A stretch of 64,000 nucleotides of DNA from Ruminococcus flavefaciens (GTDB taxonomy: Bacteria; Bacillota; Clostridia; Oscillospirales; Ruminococcaceae): positions 1 to 64,000 of the forward strand of contig JAMPAU010000005.1 of the NCBI GenBank assembly GCA_023667045.1, written 5' to 3'. Of the stretch, positions 52,462 to 62,900 are shown piece by piece. The position numbers and the translations under genes are program-made. The first letter of the stretch is position 1. The number at the start of each line of letters is the position of its first letter. The notes under the pieces are model-generated. The model ran no database searches. It worked only from the letters and a program-made list of their open reading frames with translations, and was not told the origin of the DNA.

Positions 52462-53414
52462 GATAAAGCCTCTTTCAGAATGTCAAGATTTGATTTCATT
52501 ATAGAAAGGTATGTTTTGCCGTCTTTTATCTGCTGGCTTGTCACAGACTGTATCGAATCAAGGCGGACGATTTTCTGATTTTTGCTTTCAGTGCCGGAGA
52601 TAATAGCCTTTGCTATAGAATCGTCCGAACCCTCTATAGTGAAAACAGTATCTGTATTCAGTTCGTTTATTTTGTCGGCAAGGAAAGTTATAGTCTCAAA
52701 ACTTGCTTCAGTTTCGGCACTACAACCGGAGAATACCGCATAGTAGTCAAAACCGTAATCGTCAACGAGATAGCGGAAAGGGAATCTGTCGCCGAAAATA
52801 AGGGTTTTATTTTCCACAGCAGAGAGTGTATCGGCGTATTCGCTGTTGAGACTGTCAAGCTTCCGGCAGTAATCGGACAGGTTTTTGCTGTAAAGGTCTT
52901 TGTTTTCGGGGTCAAGAGAGTATATCTGTTCAGCTATGACATTGCAGAGGATTTCAGCGTTGCCGAGAGATAACCATATATGTTCATCATATTCTGCTTC
53001 ATTTTCGTGGTCATGGTCTTCTTCCTCGCCGGACTGCATACCCTCTTTTATTTCTTCTTCCTTTGCAGAATCGCCGAGACTTTCAAGCAGACTGATTGCT
53101 TTTATGTTTTTGTTCTGAGCCTGTTTCACAGCGTCTTCTGCCCATTTGTCCGACTCACCGCCGATATATATGAATAAATCGCAAGATGATATTTTAAGAA
53201 TGTCGTCCATAGTGGGCTGATAGCTGTGCATATCAGAGCCGTTTGAGAGCAGATAGGTCACTTCAAAGCTTTCAGAGCCGTCAGTGATTTCACGCACCCA
53301 GTCGTATTCTGAAAAGACAGTACATACTATATTTATCTTGTCGTTTTTTTCGGGGACTTCACCGCACCCGCACAGCAGAACCATACAGCACAGTATTGCA
53401 AGAACTTTACGCAT
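52458..53414 (-). CDS. Zinc-type metal-binding lipoprotein (ZnuA-like)
   Basis: 318 residues. The signal peptide ends with the lipobox LLCGC. The cluster A-I fold shows SDMHSYQPTMDDILKISSCD with a metal His, an acidic His-rich loop EEEDHDHENEAEYDEH (typical of zinc carriers), EHIWLSLGNAEILC, and a C-terminal FTIEGSDDSIAKAI. Zinc is the most likely ligand, manganese is possible. AAGGAGG precedes the ATG at 53414. Frames reaching 53480 cross the operator and are rejected. Confidence 0.92.
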   Translation of the reverse strand: MRKVLAILCCMVLLCGCGEVPEKNDKINIVCTVFSEYDWVREITDGSESFEVTYLLSNGSDMHSYQPTMDDILKISSCDLFIYIGGESDKWAEDAVKQAQNKNIKAISLLESLGDSAKEEEIKEGMQSGEEEDHDHENEAEYDEHIWLSLGNAEILCNVIAEQIYSLDPENKDLYSKNLSDYCRKLDSLNSEYADTLSAVENKTLIFGDRFPFRYLVDDYGFDYYAVFSGCSAETEASFETITFLADKINELNTDTVFTIEGSDDSIAKAIISGTESKNQKIVRLDSIQSVTSQQIKDGKTYLSIMKSNLDILKEALS

Positions 53415-53465
53415 AAAAAACCTCCTTATGATAAAAAAAGCACATTGCATGATGTAATCAAAAAT

Positions 53466-53484
53466 GAAAATGAAAATCATTCTC
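53466..53484 (-). promoter_or_regulatory. Fur/Zur-type operator
   Basis: On the plus strand GAAAATGAAAATCATTCTC matches the classic 19-base Fur box GATAATGATAATCATTATC at 16 positions. It lies just downstream of the -10 box of the metal transporter promoter, where a bound repressor would block initiation. Fur-family proteins sensing iron, zinc or manganese use related boxes. The zinc-type transporter behind it points to Zur, but the sequence wording is Fur-like. Confidence 0.75.
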
Positions 53485-53492
53485 AGATTCAG

Positions 53493-53522
53493 ATTATATC
53501 ATATATGCAATGTACTTGTCAA
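53493..53522 (-). promoter_or_regulatory. Promoter of the metal ABC operon
   Basis: On the minus strand, TTGACA (53522-53517) and TATAAT (53498-53493) with an 18-base spacer. The start would be near 53486, right at the Fur-type box. The word ATGCAATGT (53505-53513) in the spacer is mirrored by ACATTGCAT at 53442-53450. Confidence 0.88.
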
Positions 53523-53541
53523 GGGGTTTTGAAAATATTTA

Positions 53542-55119
53542 TTAAACTCCGCTGTCGCCGTAGTTAGAGAGAACTCGTGCAGAGGGGTCATTTACATTAC
53601 AGCCGTCCCATTCCTTGTTGGGCATCCAGAAGTCAACGACCATACCGCTCTGTTCCGGATAGTACTTTTCAAAGATTTCACGGTAGAGTAGCGATTCTTT
53701 CGTAAAGGGCTTTGCATGGGTGTATTTTTCAGAGAGGGCAGAAAATTCCTCGTCTGTATAGAAGTTTTCGGCATATTCCTTGAGGTAGTCAACCATAGAG
53801 TGTCCTACAGCGTCGGAAAATGCGGCTTTTTCACGGTAAAGAATATCATGTGGCAGATAGTCGCCCTCAAAGGCATGACGGAGCAGGTATTTGCCTTTGT
53901 TGTACTTGTTAAGTTTCATTTCGGGGTCAACTGACATTACATACTTTACAAAGTCCAAATCCCCGAAAGGCACACGGGCTTCCAGAGAGTTCACAGAAAT
54001 ACACCTGTCCGCACGGAGTACGTCATACATATGCAACTCTTTTACTCTTTTTACCGATTCTTTCTGAAATTCCTCAGCAGACGGTGCAAAATCGGTATAC
54101 TTATAGCCGAAAAGTTCATCTGATATTTCGCCGGTGAGGAGTACACGAATGTCTGTCTGTTCGTGGATAGCCTTACAGAGCAGATACATACCCATGCTTG
54201 CACGGATAGTCGTAATATCATATGTTGCAAGTATCTTGATTACAGTATCAAGTGAACTGAGAACATCGTCCTTAGTGATGATAACTTCAGTGTGGTCGCT
54301 GTGTATGTAGTCGGCAACCTGTTTTGCATAGCGTAAATCTATAGCGTCAGTGTTCATGCCGATAGCGAAAGTCTTTATAGGCTTATCGGATTTCTGCTGT
54401 GCTATAGCACATACAAGCGACGAATCAAGACCGCCGGAAAGCAGAAAACCTACTTTAGCGTCGGCGGAAAGTCTCTTTTCAACTCCGGCAATTAGTTTAT
54501 CGTGAATGTTACTGCATACTGTTTCGAGGTCGTCACGGACTGTTTTCTTTACTTCCGTGATGTCGCAGTAGCAGACAAACTCGCCGTTTTTATAGTAGTG
54601 ACCTGTCGGGAAAGGCTTTATCTCGTCAACTATTCCCATGAGGTTTTTTGGTTCGCTTGCAAAGACTATGTTTCCGTTGTCGTAGCCGTAGTAAAGCGGA
54701 CGTATTCCGATTGGGTCTCTTGCCACAATGAACTCGTGTGATGTGCTGTCATATATTATGCAGGCAAACTCAGCGTCGAGGGTTGCGAACATATCAACGC
54801 CCATTTCCTTGTATAAAGGCAGGAGTATTTCACAGTCGCTGTCACTCTTGAAAGTATAGCCTTTTTCGATGAGCTTTTCCCTTACCGGCAGAAAACCGTA
54901 TATTTCGCCGTTGCAGACTGCATAGTTTCCGTCGAGTTCAAAGGGTTGCATACCCTCCGGAGTAAGACCCATAATAGAAAGTCTCTGAAATCCCAGTACG
55001 CCGTCTTTCAAATCAATAATACGGCAGTCGTCCGGACCTCTTGAAACGGTAGCTTCAAGACCTTTTGTTACCTTTGCCATGCCGTCTTTCTGACCGCAGT
55101 AACCCATAATTGTACACAT
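53542..55119 (-). CDS. asnB: Asparagine synthetase B, glutamine-hydrolysing
   Basis: 525 residues. The N-terminal class II amidotransferase domain begins with the nucleophile Cys2 (MCTIMGYCG), with SRGPDD, CNGEIYGF and SDCEILLPLY in order. The synthetase domain has the PP-loop FLLSGGLDSSLV, TGEISDELFGY and LEARVPFGD. It turns aspartate, glutamine and ATP into asparagine. GAGGG precedes the ATG. Last gene of the glutamine operon. No clear terminator separates it from the metal operon promoter. Confidence 0.95.
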   Translation of the reverse strand: MCTIMGYCGQKDGMAKVTKGLEATVSRGPDDCRIIDLKDGVLGFQRLSIMGLTPEGMQPFELDGNYAVCNGEIYGFLPVREKLIEKGYTFKSDSDCEILLPLYKEMGVDMFATLDAEFACIIYDSTSHEFIVARDPIGIRPLYYGYDNGNIVFASEPKNLMGIVDEIKPFPTGHYYKNGEFVCYCDITEVKKTVRDDLETVCSNIHDKLIAGVEKRLSADAKVGFLLSGGLDSSLVCAIAQQKSDKPIKTFAIGMNTDAIDLRYAKQVADYIHSDHTEVIITKDDVLSSLDTVIKILATYDITTIRASMGMYLLCKAIHEQTDIRVLLTGEISDELFGYKYTDFAPSAEEFQKESVKRVKELHMYDVLRADRCISVNSLEARVPFGDLDFVKYVMSVDPEMKLNKYNKGKYLLRHAFEGDYLPHDILYREKAAFSDAVGHSMVDYLKEYAENFYTDEEFSALSEKYTHAKPFTKESLLYREIFEKYYPEQSGMVVDFWMPNKEWDGCNVNDPSARVLSNYGDSGV

Positions 55120-55145
55120 AAAATATCCCTCTGTTTCTTTTTATA

Positions 55146-56564
55146 TTATCCATGAATTTTTTCGTCAAATTTATTTTTTCCGCCCGCACCCGAAACGTCA
55201 AGCGGATAGTTTCCGGTAAAACACCCGTGACAGAAATTATCGCTGTCAATCAGTCTGCCGAGTTTTTCAGCCGGAAGATATGCCAGACTGTCAGCACCTA
55301 TGTATTCGGCTATATCGCTGATGTTATCGTATTTACAGGCGATAAGGTTTTCTTCTGAATCAATATCTGTGCCGAAATAACAGCTATGCACGAAAGGCGG
55401 TGAAGATATACGCACGTGTACTTCCTTTGCACCGGCTTCACGCAAAAGATGTACGATTCTTGCACAGGTAGTACCTCTTACTATTGAATCGTCAATCATT
55501 ATCACACGTTTCCCTTGTACTGTCTCACGTATTGCATTGAGCTTTATCCGGACTGCACTTTCACGCTGATTCTGTGACGGCTGAATAAAACTTCTGCCGA
55601 TATACTTGTTTTTTATAAAACCTGTTCCGTAAGGTATACCGCTTCTGCGAGAATATCCCAGAGCTGAATCAAGTCCCGAATCGGGTACGCCTATTACTAT
55701 ATCTGCCTCAACAGGACTGCTTTCAGCGAGAATCTCTCCGGCTCTCATTCTTGCACGGTGTACTGATTTTCCGTCAATCACTGAATCCGGACGTGCAAAA
55801 TATATATACTCAAATATGCATATGTTTTTGGATTTACGGCAGTGCGTGGTTACGGAGCGTATACCGTCCTCACTGATTACTACTATTTCGCCGGCATCTA
55901 TGTCACGCATGAACTTAGCCCCCACAGAATCCAATGCACATGATTCAGATGCTACAACGTAAGCACCGTCGGGAGTTTCGCCTATACACAGCGGTCTGAA
56001 ACCATTAGGGTCACGGAATGCTATCAGCTTTGTGGCGGTCATAAGTATGCACGAGTATGCACCTTTTATATGAGGTATAGCACGTTCTACTGCTTCTTCC
56101 GTCGAACTGCATGAAAGTCTTTCCCTTACTATTGAGTAAGCTATAGCCTCAGTATCGGAAGTGCCATGAAATATAGCACCGGACATTTCAAAGTCACGGC
56201 GTATTTCAGAGGCGTTTATCAGATTGCCGTTGTGTGCAAGTGCGAGATTGCCTTTTACGTGGCGTATTACAAGGGGCTGGATATTGTTGTGATTTTTACC
56301 ACCTGTTGTGGAATACCTCACATGACCTACCGCCATATTGCCCTTGCCGAGCTTGTCGAGTTCTTCACGGGTGAATACTTCCGAAACAAGACCGTCGGCT
56401 TTTTTGTGGCTGAAAACTCCGTCATCGCACACGGCTATACCGCAACTTTCCTGTCCTCTGTGCTGAAGTGAGTAAAGCCCAAAGTAGACAGATGAGGCAA
56501 CGTCTGTTGTTTTCTTTTCATATATTCCAAATACACCGCATTCCTCGTGCATTTCGTCAAACAT
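55146..56564 (-). CDS. purF: Amidophosphoribosyltransferase
   Basis: 472 residues. First step of purine synthesis, transferring glutamine nitrogen to PRPP. A short propeptide (MFDEMHEE) precedes the nucleophile Cys9, as in the Bacillus type that carries a 4Fe-4S cluster. Candidate cluster cysteines are seen in NICIFEYIY and FCHGCFTGNYP. The PRPP loop is VIMIDDSIVRGTTC. The rest of the purine operon is not here. The gene sits instead among glutamine metabolism genes, so it may be the only copy or a dedicated paralogue. Confidence 0.95.
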   Translation of the reverse strand: MFDEMHEECGVFGIYEKKTTDVASSVYFGLYSLQHRGQESCGIAVCDDGVFSHKKADGLVSEVFTREELDKLGKGNMAVGHVRYSTTGGKNHNNIQPLVIRHVKGNLALAHNGNLINASEIRRDFEMSGAIFHGTSDTEAIAYSIVRERLSCSSTEEAVERAIPHIKGAYSCILMTATKLIAFRDPNGFRPLCIGETPDGAYVVASESCALDSVGAKFMRDIDAGEIVVISEDGIRSVTTHCRKSKNICIFEYIYFARPDSVIDGKSVHRARMRAGEILAESSPVEADIVIGVPDSGLDSALGYSRRSGIPYGTGFIKNKYIGRSFIQPSQNQRESAVRIKLNAIRETVQGKRVIMIDDSIVRGTTCARIVHLLREAGAKEVHVRISSPPFVHSCYFGTDIDSEENLIACKYDNISDIAEYIGADSLAYLPAEKLGRLIDSDNFCHGCFTGNYPLDVSGAGGKNKFDEKIHG

Positions 56565-56578
56565 AAATATTACCGCCT

Positions 56579-57160
56579 TTATAGATATTGTTCATTTATT
56601 TTATCAATTATTTCCAATGCAGATATAACTTTCTTTTTTCGCCTGTTCATAGCGTACTGTTCGATATAGACATGAGCCTCATCTTCCGTCATATCACGGT
56701 ACTGCATGAGCATGAATTTAGCCTTGTCTATTGTACGGATTTCGTCTATTCTGCGTTCAAGCCTTACAGTTTCCTCATACAGCTTGTATGAACGGTGCAT
56801 AGCTATGTCGATAATTTTTACTGTCTGATACAGGAAACTCTTATTGAAAGGTCTGCCTATTGTTATGATACCGATTTTTTCGGCACGTTCCCTGAATTTT
56901 TCAGCGTTTTCGGATTTAGCTATTAAAATGCAGTTTGAGGCGGTATTTTCTATGATGTATTCTGCAAGAGATGTGCCGTATTCGTCGGACAGCGGAGAAT
57001 ATATTACAGCGAGGTCGCACGGGGCGTTAGCGTCAAATATGCTTTTTGCCTGCTGTGCAGTTTCAGCGGTTCTGATATTACAGCCGAAAGCTTCACGAAT
57101 AAAATCTGAGAGAGTATCGCCGGCACTTTTATTGCTTGAAATTATAAGAACGTTTTCCAA
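56579..57160 (-). CDS. ANTAR-domain RNA-binding regulator with degenerate receiver
   Basis: 193 residues. The N-terminal half has a response-regulator fold without its phosphorylation residues: the acidic pair is Ser-Asn (LIISSN), the phospho-acceptor Asp is Tyr54 (AVIYSPL) and the Lys is Arg103 (GRPF). The C-terminal ANTAR domain (about 133-187) shows LERRIDEIRTIDKAKFMLMQ and TEDEAHVYIEQYAMNRRKKK. ANTAR proteins bind paired hexaloop hairpins and prevent termination, often in nitrogen genes. It lies 12 bases after the glutamine synthetase gene. Its target would most likely be the gltB leader, outside this window. Confidence 0.88.
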   Translation of the reverse strand: MENVLIISSNKSAGDTLSDFIREAFGCNIRTAETAQQAKSIFDANAPCDLAVIYSPLSDEYGTSLAEYIIENTASNCILIAKSENAEKFRERAEKIGIITIGRPFNKSFLYQTVKIIDIAMHRSYKLYEETVRLERRIDEIRTIDKAKFMLMQYRDMTEDEAHVYIEQYAMNRRKKKVISALEIIDKINEQYL

Positions 57161-57172
57161 AGCAGACCCCCG

Positions 57173-58450
57173 TTACAGACTGTAAAAATATTTCTTATCC
57201 TCAAAAGCCTCTTTGTCGTAAGCAGATGAGTATTCTTTCCACTCGGCACGGCGTTCTGAAAGTATCAGTGAAAGAATATTTTCCGGAATGTATTTTTTCA
57301 GAAAGTCAGATTTTTCAGCCAGTTCGGAAGCCTCTGAAATGTCTGTCGGAAGTTTTTCGCCGGAGCAGGAATTTTCAGCAGGAAGTGAAAGATTATTTTC
57401 TATTCCGTCAAGAGCCGAATAAATCATAAGACCGAAAACATAGTACGGATTGCAGGCACAGTCTGATACACGGAGTACAACAGGCGACTCGCTGTCGTCC
57501 ATGCGTATTAGCTGATTGTTTTCATACCTTGACCATACTATATTTCTTGGTGCGGAAAACTCACCGAGACGGCTGTATGAATTTACAGTTGAATTTGTAA
57601 AGATTGTAAACTCACGTATATATTTCATTATTCCGGCAGAGGCTTTTTCGTGCAGTTCCTTGTTATTCTGCTGAATACCGCTGTCAAATAAATCATTATC
57701 CTTGAATATATTTATGCTTATGTGCATACCGTTTCCGCAGTCATTGCGTACGGGTTTAGGCATAAAGCTTGCGTGTACTCCGTGCTGTTGTGCAACGGAT
57801 TTTACGGCAGACTTGAAACTCAGAAAATTATCTGCTGACTGCAATGCAGATGCTGAATTGAAGTCTATTTCATGCTGACCGTTACCGCTTTCATGGCGTG
57901 AGGAGACAGGGTGTATGCCCATTTGTTCAAGAGTTATGCATACATCACGGCGGATATTTTCGCCCTTGTCGTCCGGTGCTATATCGCAGTAACCTGCATA
58001 GTCGTGGGGATTTTTGGTAGGCTTGCCGTTTTCGTCTGTTCTGAAAAGACAGAACTCGCACGATGTGCCGAACCGGAAACAATAACCCAGTGAGACGGCT
58101 TTTTTCATGGCGGTCTTGAGGAAGTATCTTCCGTCCCCCTCAAAGTGCGTGCCGTCGGCGTATTTTATATAGCAGAACATTCTTATTACACGTCCCTGCT
58201 GTGGTCGCCAAGGAAGTACGGTCATTGTCTGAGGGTCGGGGAAAAGAAACAAGTCCTTACCGCCTGCAACAGAAAAACCCTGTATCTTCTTTGCCGTGAT
58301 TCTTGCACCATGTTCAAAGACGGCTGAGAGTTCAGAAGAAAGAATTGATATATTCTTCATCTGACCGTTTATGTCGCAGAATGTAAGCTTGACGAATTTT
58401 ACATCATTTTCGTCGATATACCGGAGAATTTCATTCTGATTGTAAATCAT
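57173..58450 (-). CDS. Divergent glutamine synthetase-type protein
   Basis: 425 residues, type I layout. Kept features: SSRHESGNGQHEIDF with both metal Glu, MPKPVRNDCGNGMHIS with the His, and NSTVNSYSRL. Altered ones, by alignment from memory: the first Glu of GPExEFF is Ser (GTSCEF), the flap Glu of GYEAP is Ser (EFSAPRN), and the Glu of RVExR is missing (VVLRVSD). It may be a weak, specialised or regulatory member. The ATG at 58450 follows GGGAGG. An in-frame extension to 58492 overlaps gltD and is rejected. Confidence 0.8.
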   Translation of the reverse strand: MIYNQNEILRYIDENDVKFVKLTFCDINGQMKNISILSSELSAVFEHGARITAKKIQGFSVAGGKDLFLFPDPQTMTVLPWRPQQGRVIRMFCYIKYADGTHFEGDGRYFLKTAMKKAVSLGYCFRFGTSCEFCLFRTDENGKPTKNPHDYAGYCDIAPDDKGENIRRDVCITLEQMGIHPVSSRHESGNGQHEIDFNSASALQSADNFLSFKSAVKSVAQQHGVHASFMPKPVRNDCGNGMHISINIFKDNDLFDSGIQQNNKELHEKASAGIMKYIREFTIFTNSTVNSYSRLGEFSAPRNIVWSRYENNQLIRMDDSESPVVLRVSDCACNPYYVFGLMIYSALDGIENNLSLPAENSCSGEKLPTDISEASELAEKSDFLKKYIPENILSLILSERRAEWKEYSSAYDKEAFEDKKYFYSL

Positions 58451-58464
58451 GGCAAATCCTCCCT

Positions 58465-59949
58465 TTAAAGATTGGTATAGCCCATGAGCCACTCATCTAC
58501 CTCTGAGGCAACGTCACGACCCTCACGGATTGCACGCACAACAAGAGACTGTCCTATATGCATATCTCCGGCAGTGAATATCTTTTCGACGTTTGTCATG
58601 TGACTGCCGACTGCTGTCTTTACGTTTGTGCGTTCATTGAGTTCAACGCCGAAAGCTTCAGCGACATAACTCTGACAGCCCAAGAATCCGGCTGCAATAA
58701 GGCAGAGTTCGCACGGTATAATCTGTTCACTGCCTGCTACTTCCTGCATGGAACGTCTTTTAGTTTCGGGGTCGGTTACTGACTTCAGCTTGACTGTCTT
58801 TATAGCGGTAAGCTTATTGTTTTCGCCCTTTATAAATTCCTTTACGGTAGTCTCATATACTCGTGGGTCGTGACCGAAAACGGCTATAGCTTCTTCCTGA
58901 CCGTAGTCTGTCTTGCACACTCTGGGGTATTCGGGCCATGGATTATTTTCAGCACGGCTGTCCGGAAGTTTCGGCATCATTTCGAGCTGTGTCACGGACT
59001 TACAGCCATGTCTTACGGAAGTGCCTACACAGTCGTTTCCGGTATCGCCGCCGCCTATTATAACAACGTTCTTGTCCTTTGCGGAGATGTAATTTCCGTC
59101 TGAAAGTCCGCTGTCGAGGAGACTTTTGGTTGTAGCTTTGAGGAAGTCCACAGCGAAGTAAATTCCGTCAGCGTCACGACCGTCGGCTTTTATGTTTCGG
59201 GGATTTGACGAACCGCACGCCAGCACTACAGCGTCAAAACTTTCAGTAATATCTTTTGCAGGGATATTGTTTCCGACATCGGCGTTTGTCACGAACTGCA
59301 CGCCCTCAGCCTTCATGAGTTCCACACGTCTTTCAATGACATTCTTTTCAAGTTTCATATTCGGAATGCCGTACATCAGCAGACCGCCTATTCTGTCGGA
59401 GCGTTCAAATACAGTTACGAAATGCCCTCTCTTGTTGAGAGTATCGGCAGTAGCAAGTCCGGACGGACCAGAGCCTATTACGGCTATTTTCTTACCGCTC
59501 CGGAGTTTCGGAATCTGAGGCTTTATAAGACCGTCTGCAAAGCCCTTTTCGATTATTGCGTTTTCGTTGTCTCTTACTGAAACGGGGTCGCCGTTGAGAC
59601 CGCACGTACAGGCTTTTTCACAGAGTGCCGGACATACACGTGAGGTAAATTCCGGAAAGTTATTTGTCATAAGCAGACGTTCGAGAGCCTGTTCTTTCTG
59701 TCCGTGATAAAGCATATCATTCCATTCCGGAATCAGATTATTCAGCGGACAGCCCGAAATCATGCCCCTCAGCATTTTTCCATTCTGACAGAAAGGCACA
59801 CCGCAGTCCATACATCTTGCCGACTGTAAACGTCTCTGCTCCTCATTCAGCGGAGTATGAAATTCATTATAGTTTTTTATTCTTTCGAGAGGGGAGACAG
59901 CAGTGCTGTCCACCCTATTGTATTCAAGAAATCCGGTAGGCTTTCCCAT
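58465..59949 (-). CDS. gltD: Glutamate synthase, small subunit
   Basis: 494 residues, full length. N-terminal cysteines for two 4Fe-4S clusters (CMDCGVPFCQ and CPALCEKACTCGLNG), FAD site VIGSGPSGLATADTL and NADPH site VVIIGGGDTGNDC. C-terminal FTAGDMHIGQSLVVRAIREG. It feeds electrons from NADPH to the large subunit. It starts three bases after gltB ends. Confidence 0.97.
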   Translation of the reverse strand: MGKPTGFLEYNRVDSTAVSPLERIKNYNEFHTPLNEEQRRLQSARCMDCGVPFCQNGKMLRGMISGCPLNNLIPEWNDMLYHGQKEQALERLLMTNNFPEFTSRVCPALCEKACTCGLNGDPVSVRDNENAIIEKGFADGLIKPQIPKLRSGKKIAVIGSGPSGLATADTLNKRGHFVTVFERSDRIGGLLMYGIPNMKLEKNVIERRVELMKAEGVQFVTNADVGNNIPAKDITESFDAVVLACGSSNPRNIKADGRDADGIYFAVDFLKATTKSLLDSGLSDGNYISAKDKNVVIIGGGDTGNDCVGTSVRHGCKSVTQLEMMPKLPDSRAENNPWPEYPRVCKTDYGQEEAIAVFGHDPRVYETTVKEFIKGENNKLTAIKTVKLKSVTDPETKRRSMQEVAGSEQIIPCELCLIAAGFLGCQSYVAEAFGVELNERTNVKTAVGSHMTNVEKIFTAGDMHIGQSLVVRAIREGRDVASEVDEWLMGYTNL

Positions 59950-59952
59950 AGC

Positions 59953-62900
59953 TTATGCCTCCTTGTTGGTAATAAGATAGAATGCTTCAATCTCAGCCTG
60001 TTCACTGCTCATGCCCTTTTCTTCAAGAGCGATAGTGGCACTTTTGATTTTAGCGTAATCGTGCGGAATAATCTTTTTGAAACTCGGAATATATTCACTG
60101 AAGTTTTCAAGAATACGCTTTGCCTTTTCAGAGCCGGTAGCCTTGAAATGTTCTTCTATCATGTTTCTGAGTTCAATAATATCGTATTTTTCGGTTACTG
60201 TTTCGAGAGAGACAAGTGACTTGTTGAGTTTCATATATAAATCCCTGTCCTCATCGAGTACATAGGCAATACCGCCCGACATACCAGCACCGAAATTTTT
60301 TCCGGTCTTTCCGAGAATAACAGCCCGACCGCCTGTCATGTATTCACAGCCGTGGTCGCCTACACCCTCGCACACTGCCACAGCTCCGGAGTTACGCACA
60401 CAGAAACGCTCTCCTGCTATGCCGTTTATAAATGCCTTGCCGGAAGTAGCACCATACAGTGCAACGTTTCCTGCTATGATATTTTCCTCTGCCTTAAATC
60501 CTGCTTTTTCGGGTGGACAGAGTATCAGCTTACCGCCGGAAAGACCCTTGCCGAAATAGTCGTTGCTGTCGCCGTGGAGTTCAAGCGTGAGACCTTTCGG
60601 AATGAAAGCACCGAAACTCTGTCCGCCACTGCCGTGACATTTTATTGTGAAAGTATCGTCATCAAGGGCATTGTCGCCGTAACGTCTTGTTATTTCAGCA
60701 CCGAAAAGCGTACCTAATGCACGGTCGGTATTTATTACATCAATGTCAATGGATTTCTTAGTTTTGTTCTTGAGAGCAGAGCCGAGTTTTTTCATGATAA
60801 CTTTCTTGTCTACTGTCTCGTTAAGTTTGAAGTCGTATATATCAGACGGACTGAAAGACTGTTTTTCGCCGTTGTGTACATTGCAGAGAATATTGGAGAA
60901 ATCAATCTTCTGACCGTCGGGAATATCTTTCTGACGGAGCAGGTCGGTGCGTCCCACGAGTTCGTCAACAGTGCGTATGCCGAGTTTAGCCATATACTCA
61001 CGGAGTTCCTGAGCGACAAAGTGCATGAAGTTGACTATATACTCCGGCTTGCCCTGAAAACGCTTTCTGAGTTCGGGATTCTGTGTGGCAATACCCATAG
61101 GGCAGGTATCGAGGTTGCAGACCCTCATCATTACGCAACCCATAGTTACAAGCGGAGCGGTAGCAAAACCAAACTCCTCAGCACCAAGCAGACAGGCAAC
61201 AAGCACGTCACGACCTGTCATAAGCTTGCCATCGGTCTCGATAACTACACGTGAGCGGAGACCATTCATTATTAAAGTCTGGTGAGCCTCTGCTAAACCG
61301 AGTTCCCACGGCAGACCGGCGTTGTAGATTGAGCTTTTCGGAGCTGCACCTGTACCGCCGTCATAACCGGAAATAAGTATTACCTGTGCGCCTGCTTTTG
61401 CAACACCAGCGGCTACAGTTCCCACACCAGCTTCCGAAACAAGCTTTACTGAGATACGGGCATTTTCGTTGGCATTTTTGAGGTCATAAATAAGCTGTGC
61501 GAGGTCTTCAATTGAGTATATATCGTGGTGCGGAGGTGGTGAAATAAGTCCCACGCCTGCGGTAGAATGACGTGTCTTGGCAATCCACGGGTATACCTTG
61601 CCGGACGGCAGATGTCCGCCCTCACCGGGTTTAGCACCCTGTGCCATTTTTATCTGTATTTCCTTTGCTGAAACAAGATACTCGCTTGTTACTCCGAAAC
61701 GTCCGGAAGCCACCTGTTTTATAGCTGAACATCTGTCGGATTTGAGACGTTCCGGACTTTCACCGCCCTCGCCGGAATTTGACTTACCGCCTATGCGGTT
61801 CATAGCCACTGCCATGCATTCGTGAGCTTCCTGTGAGATAGAGCCATACGACATAGCACCGGTCTTGAAACGATGACATATACTCTCAACGCTCTCTACC
61901 TCGTCAATCGGAATACCGCCGTTTTCGTCGAAATTGAAATCAAGCAGACTGCGTAAAGTGAGGTTATTGTCTTCACGGTTTATGCAGTCGGAATATTCCT
62001 TGAAAGTCTGATAGTTTCCTGTGCGTGTAGCCTCTTGGAGCAGGTGGATAGTTTCCGGAGTATAGAGGTGGTCGCTCTTACCGCTGCGGAGCTTGTGACT
62101 GCCGGCACTTTCAAGACTGCTGTTAACAGAAAGTCCGAGCGGGTCGAATGCTTTATTATGGAGCGATTCAGTCTGACTGCTTATATCATCAAGTGTGATA
62201 CCGCCTATACGGCTGACAGTACCCTTGAAATATTTTTCAGTTACCTCATGGGATATGCCGACAGCCTCAAAGAGCTTTGAACCCTGATAGGACTGTATAG
62301 TAGATATGCCCATTTTTGAGGCAATTTTTACTATGCCGTGAAGTACAGCGTTGTTGTAGTCTGTTTCTGCCGCATAGAAGTCCTTGTCAAGCATATTGGT
62401 GTTTATGAGGTCACGGATAGTTTCCTGTGCAAGATAAGGATTGACGGCACAAGCACCATAACCGAGCAGTGTAGCAAAGTGATGTACTTCTCTTGGCTCT
62501 GCACTTTCAAGAATCATAGCCACAGCAGTACGCTTTTTGGTTGATACAAGGTGTTGCTGTAATGCCGATACGGCGAGCAGTGACGGTATAGGAGTGTGAT
62601 ATTCGTCAACGTCTCTGTCCGAAAGAATGAGTATATTAGCGCCGTCACGGTAAGCCTTGTCTGCCTCAATGAAAAGCCTTTCTATAGCACGTTCAAGGGG
62701 AGTACCCATATAGTAAGTAATCGGTATGACTGCTGTCTTCAGACCCTTTACTTTCATGTTTTTGATTTTGAGCATATCAGTGCTTGTGAGTATTGGATTT
62801 TCTATTTTCAGAACGTGGCAGTTTTCGGGTTTTTCTTCGAGAATATTTCCGTCCTCGCCTATATAAACGCTTGTATCGGTTACGATTTCCTCACGGATAG

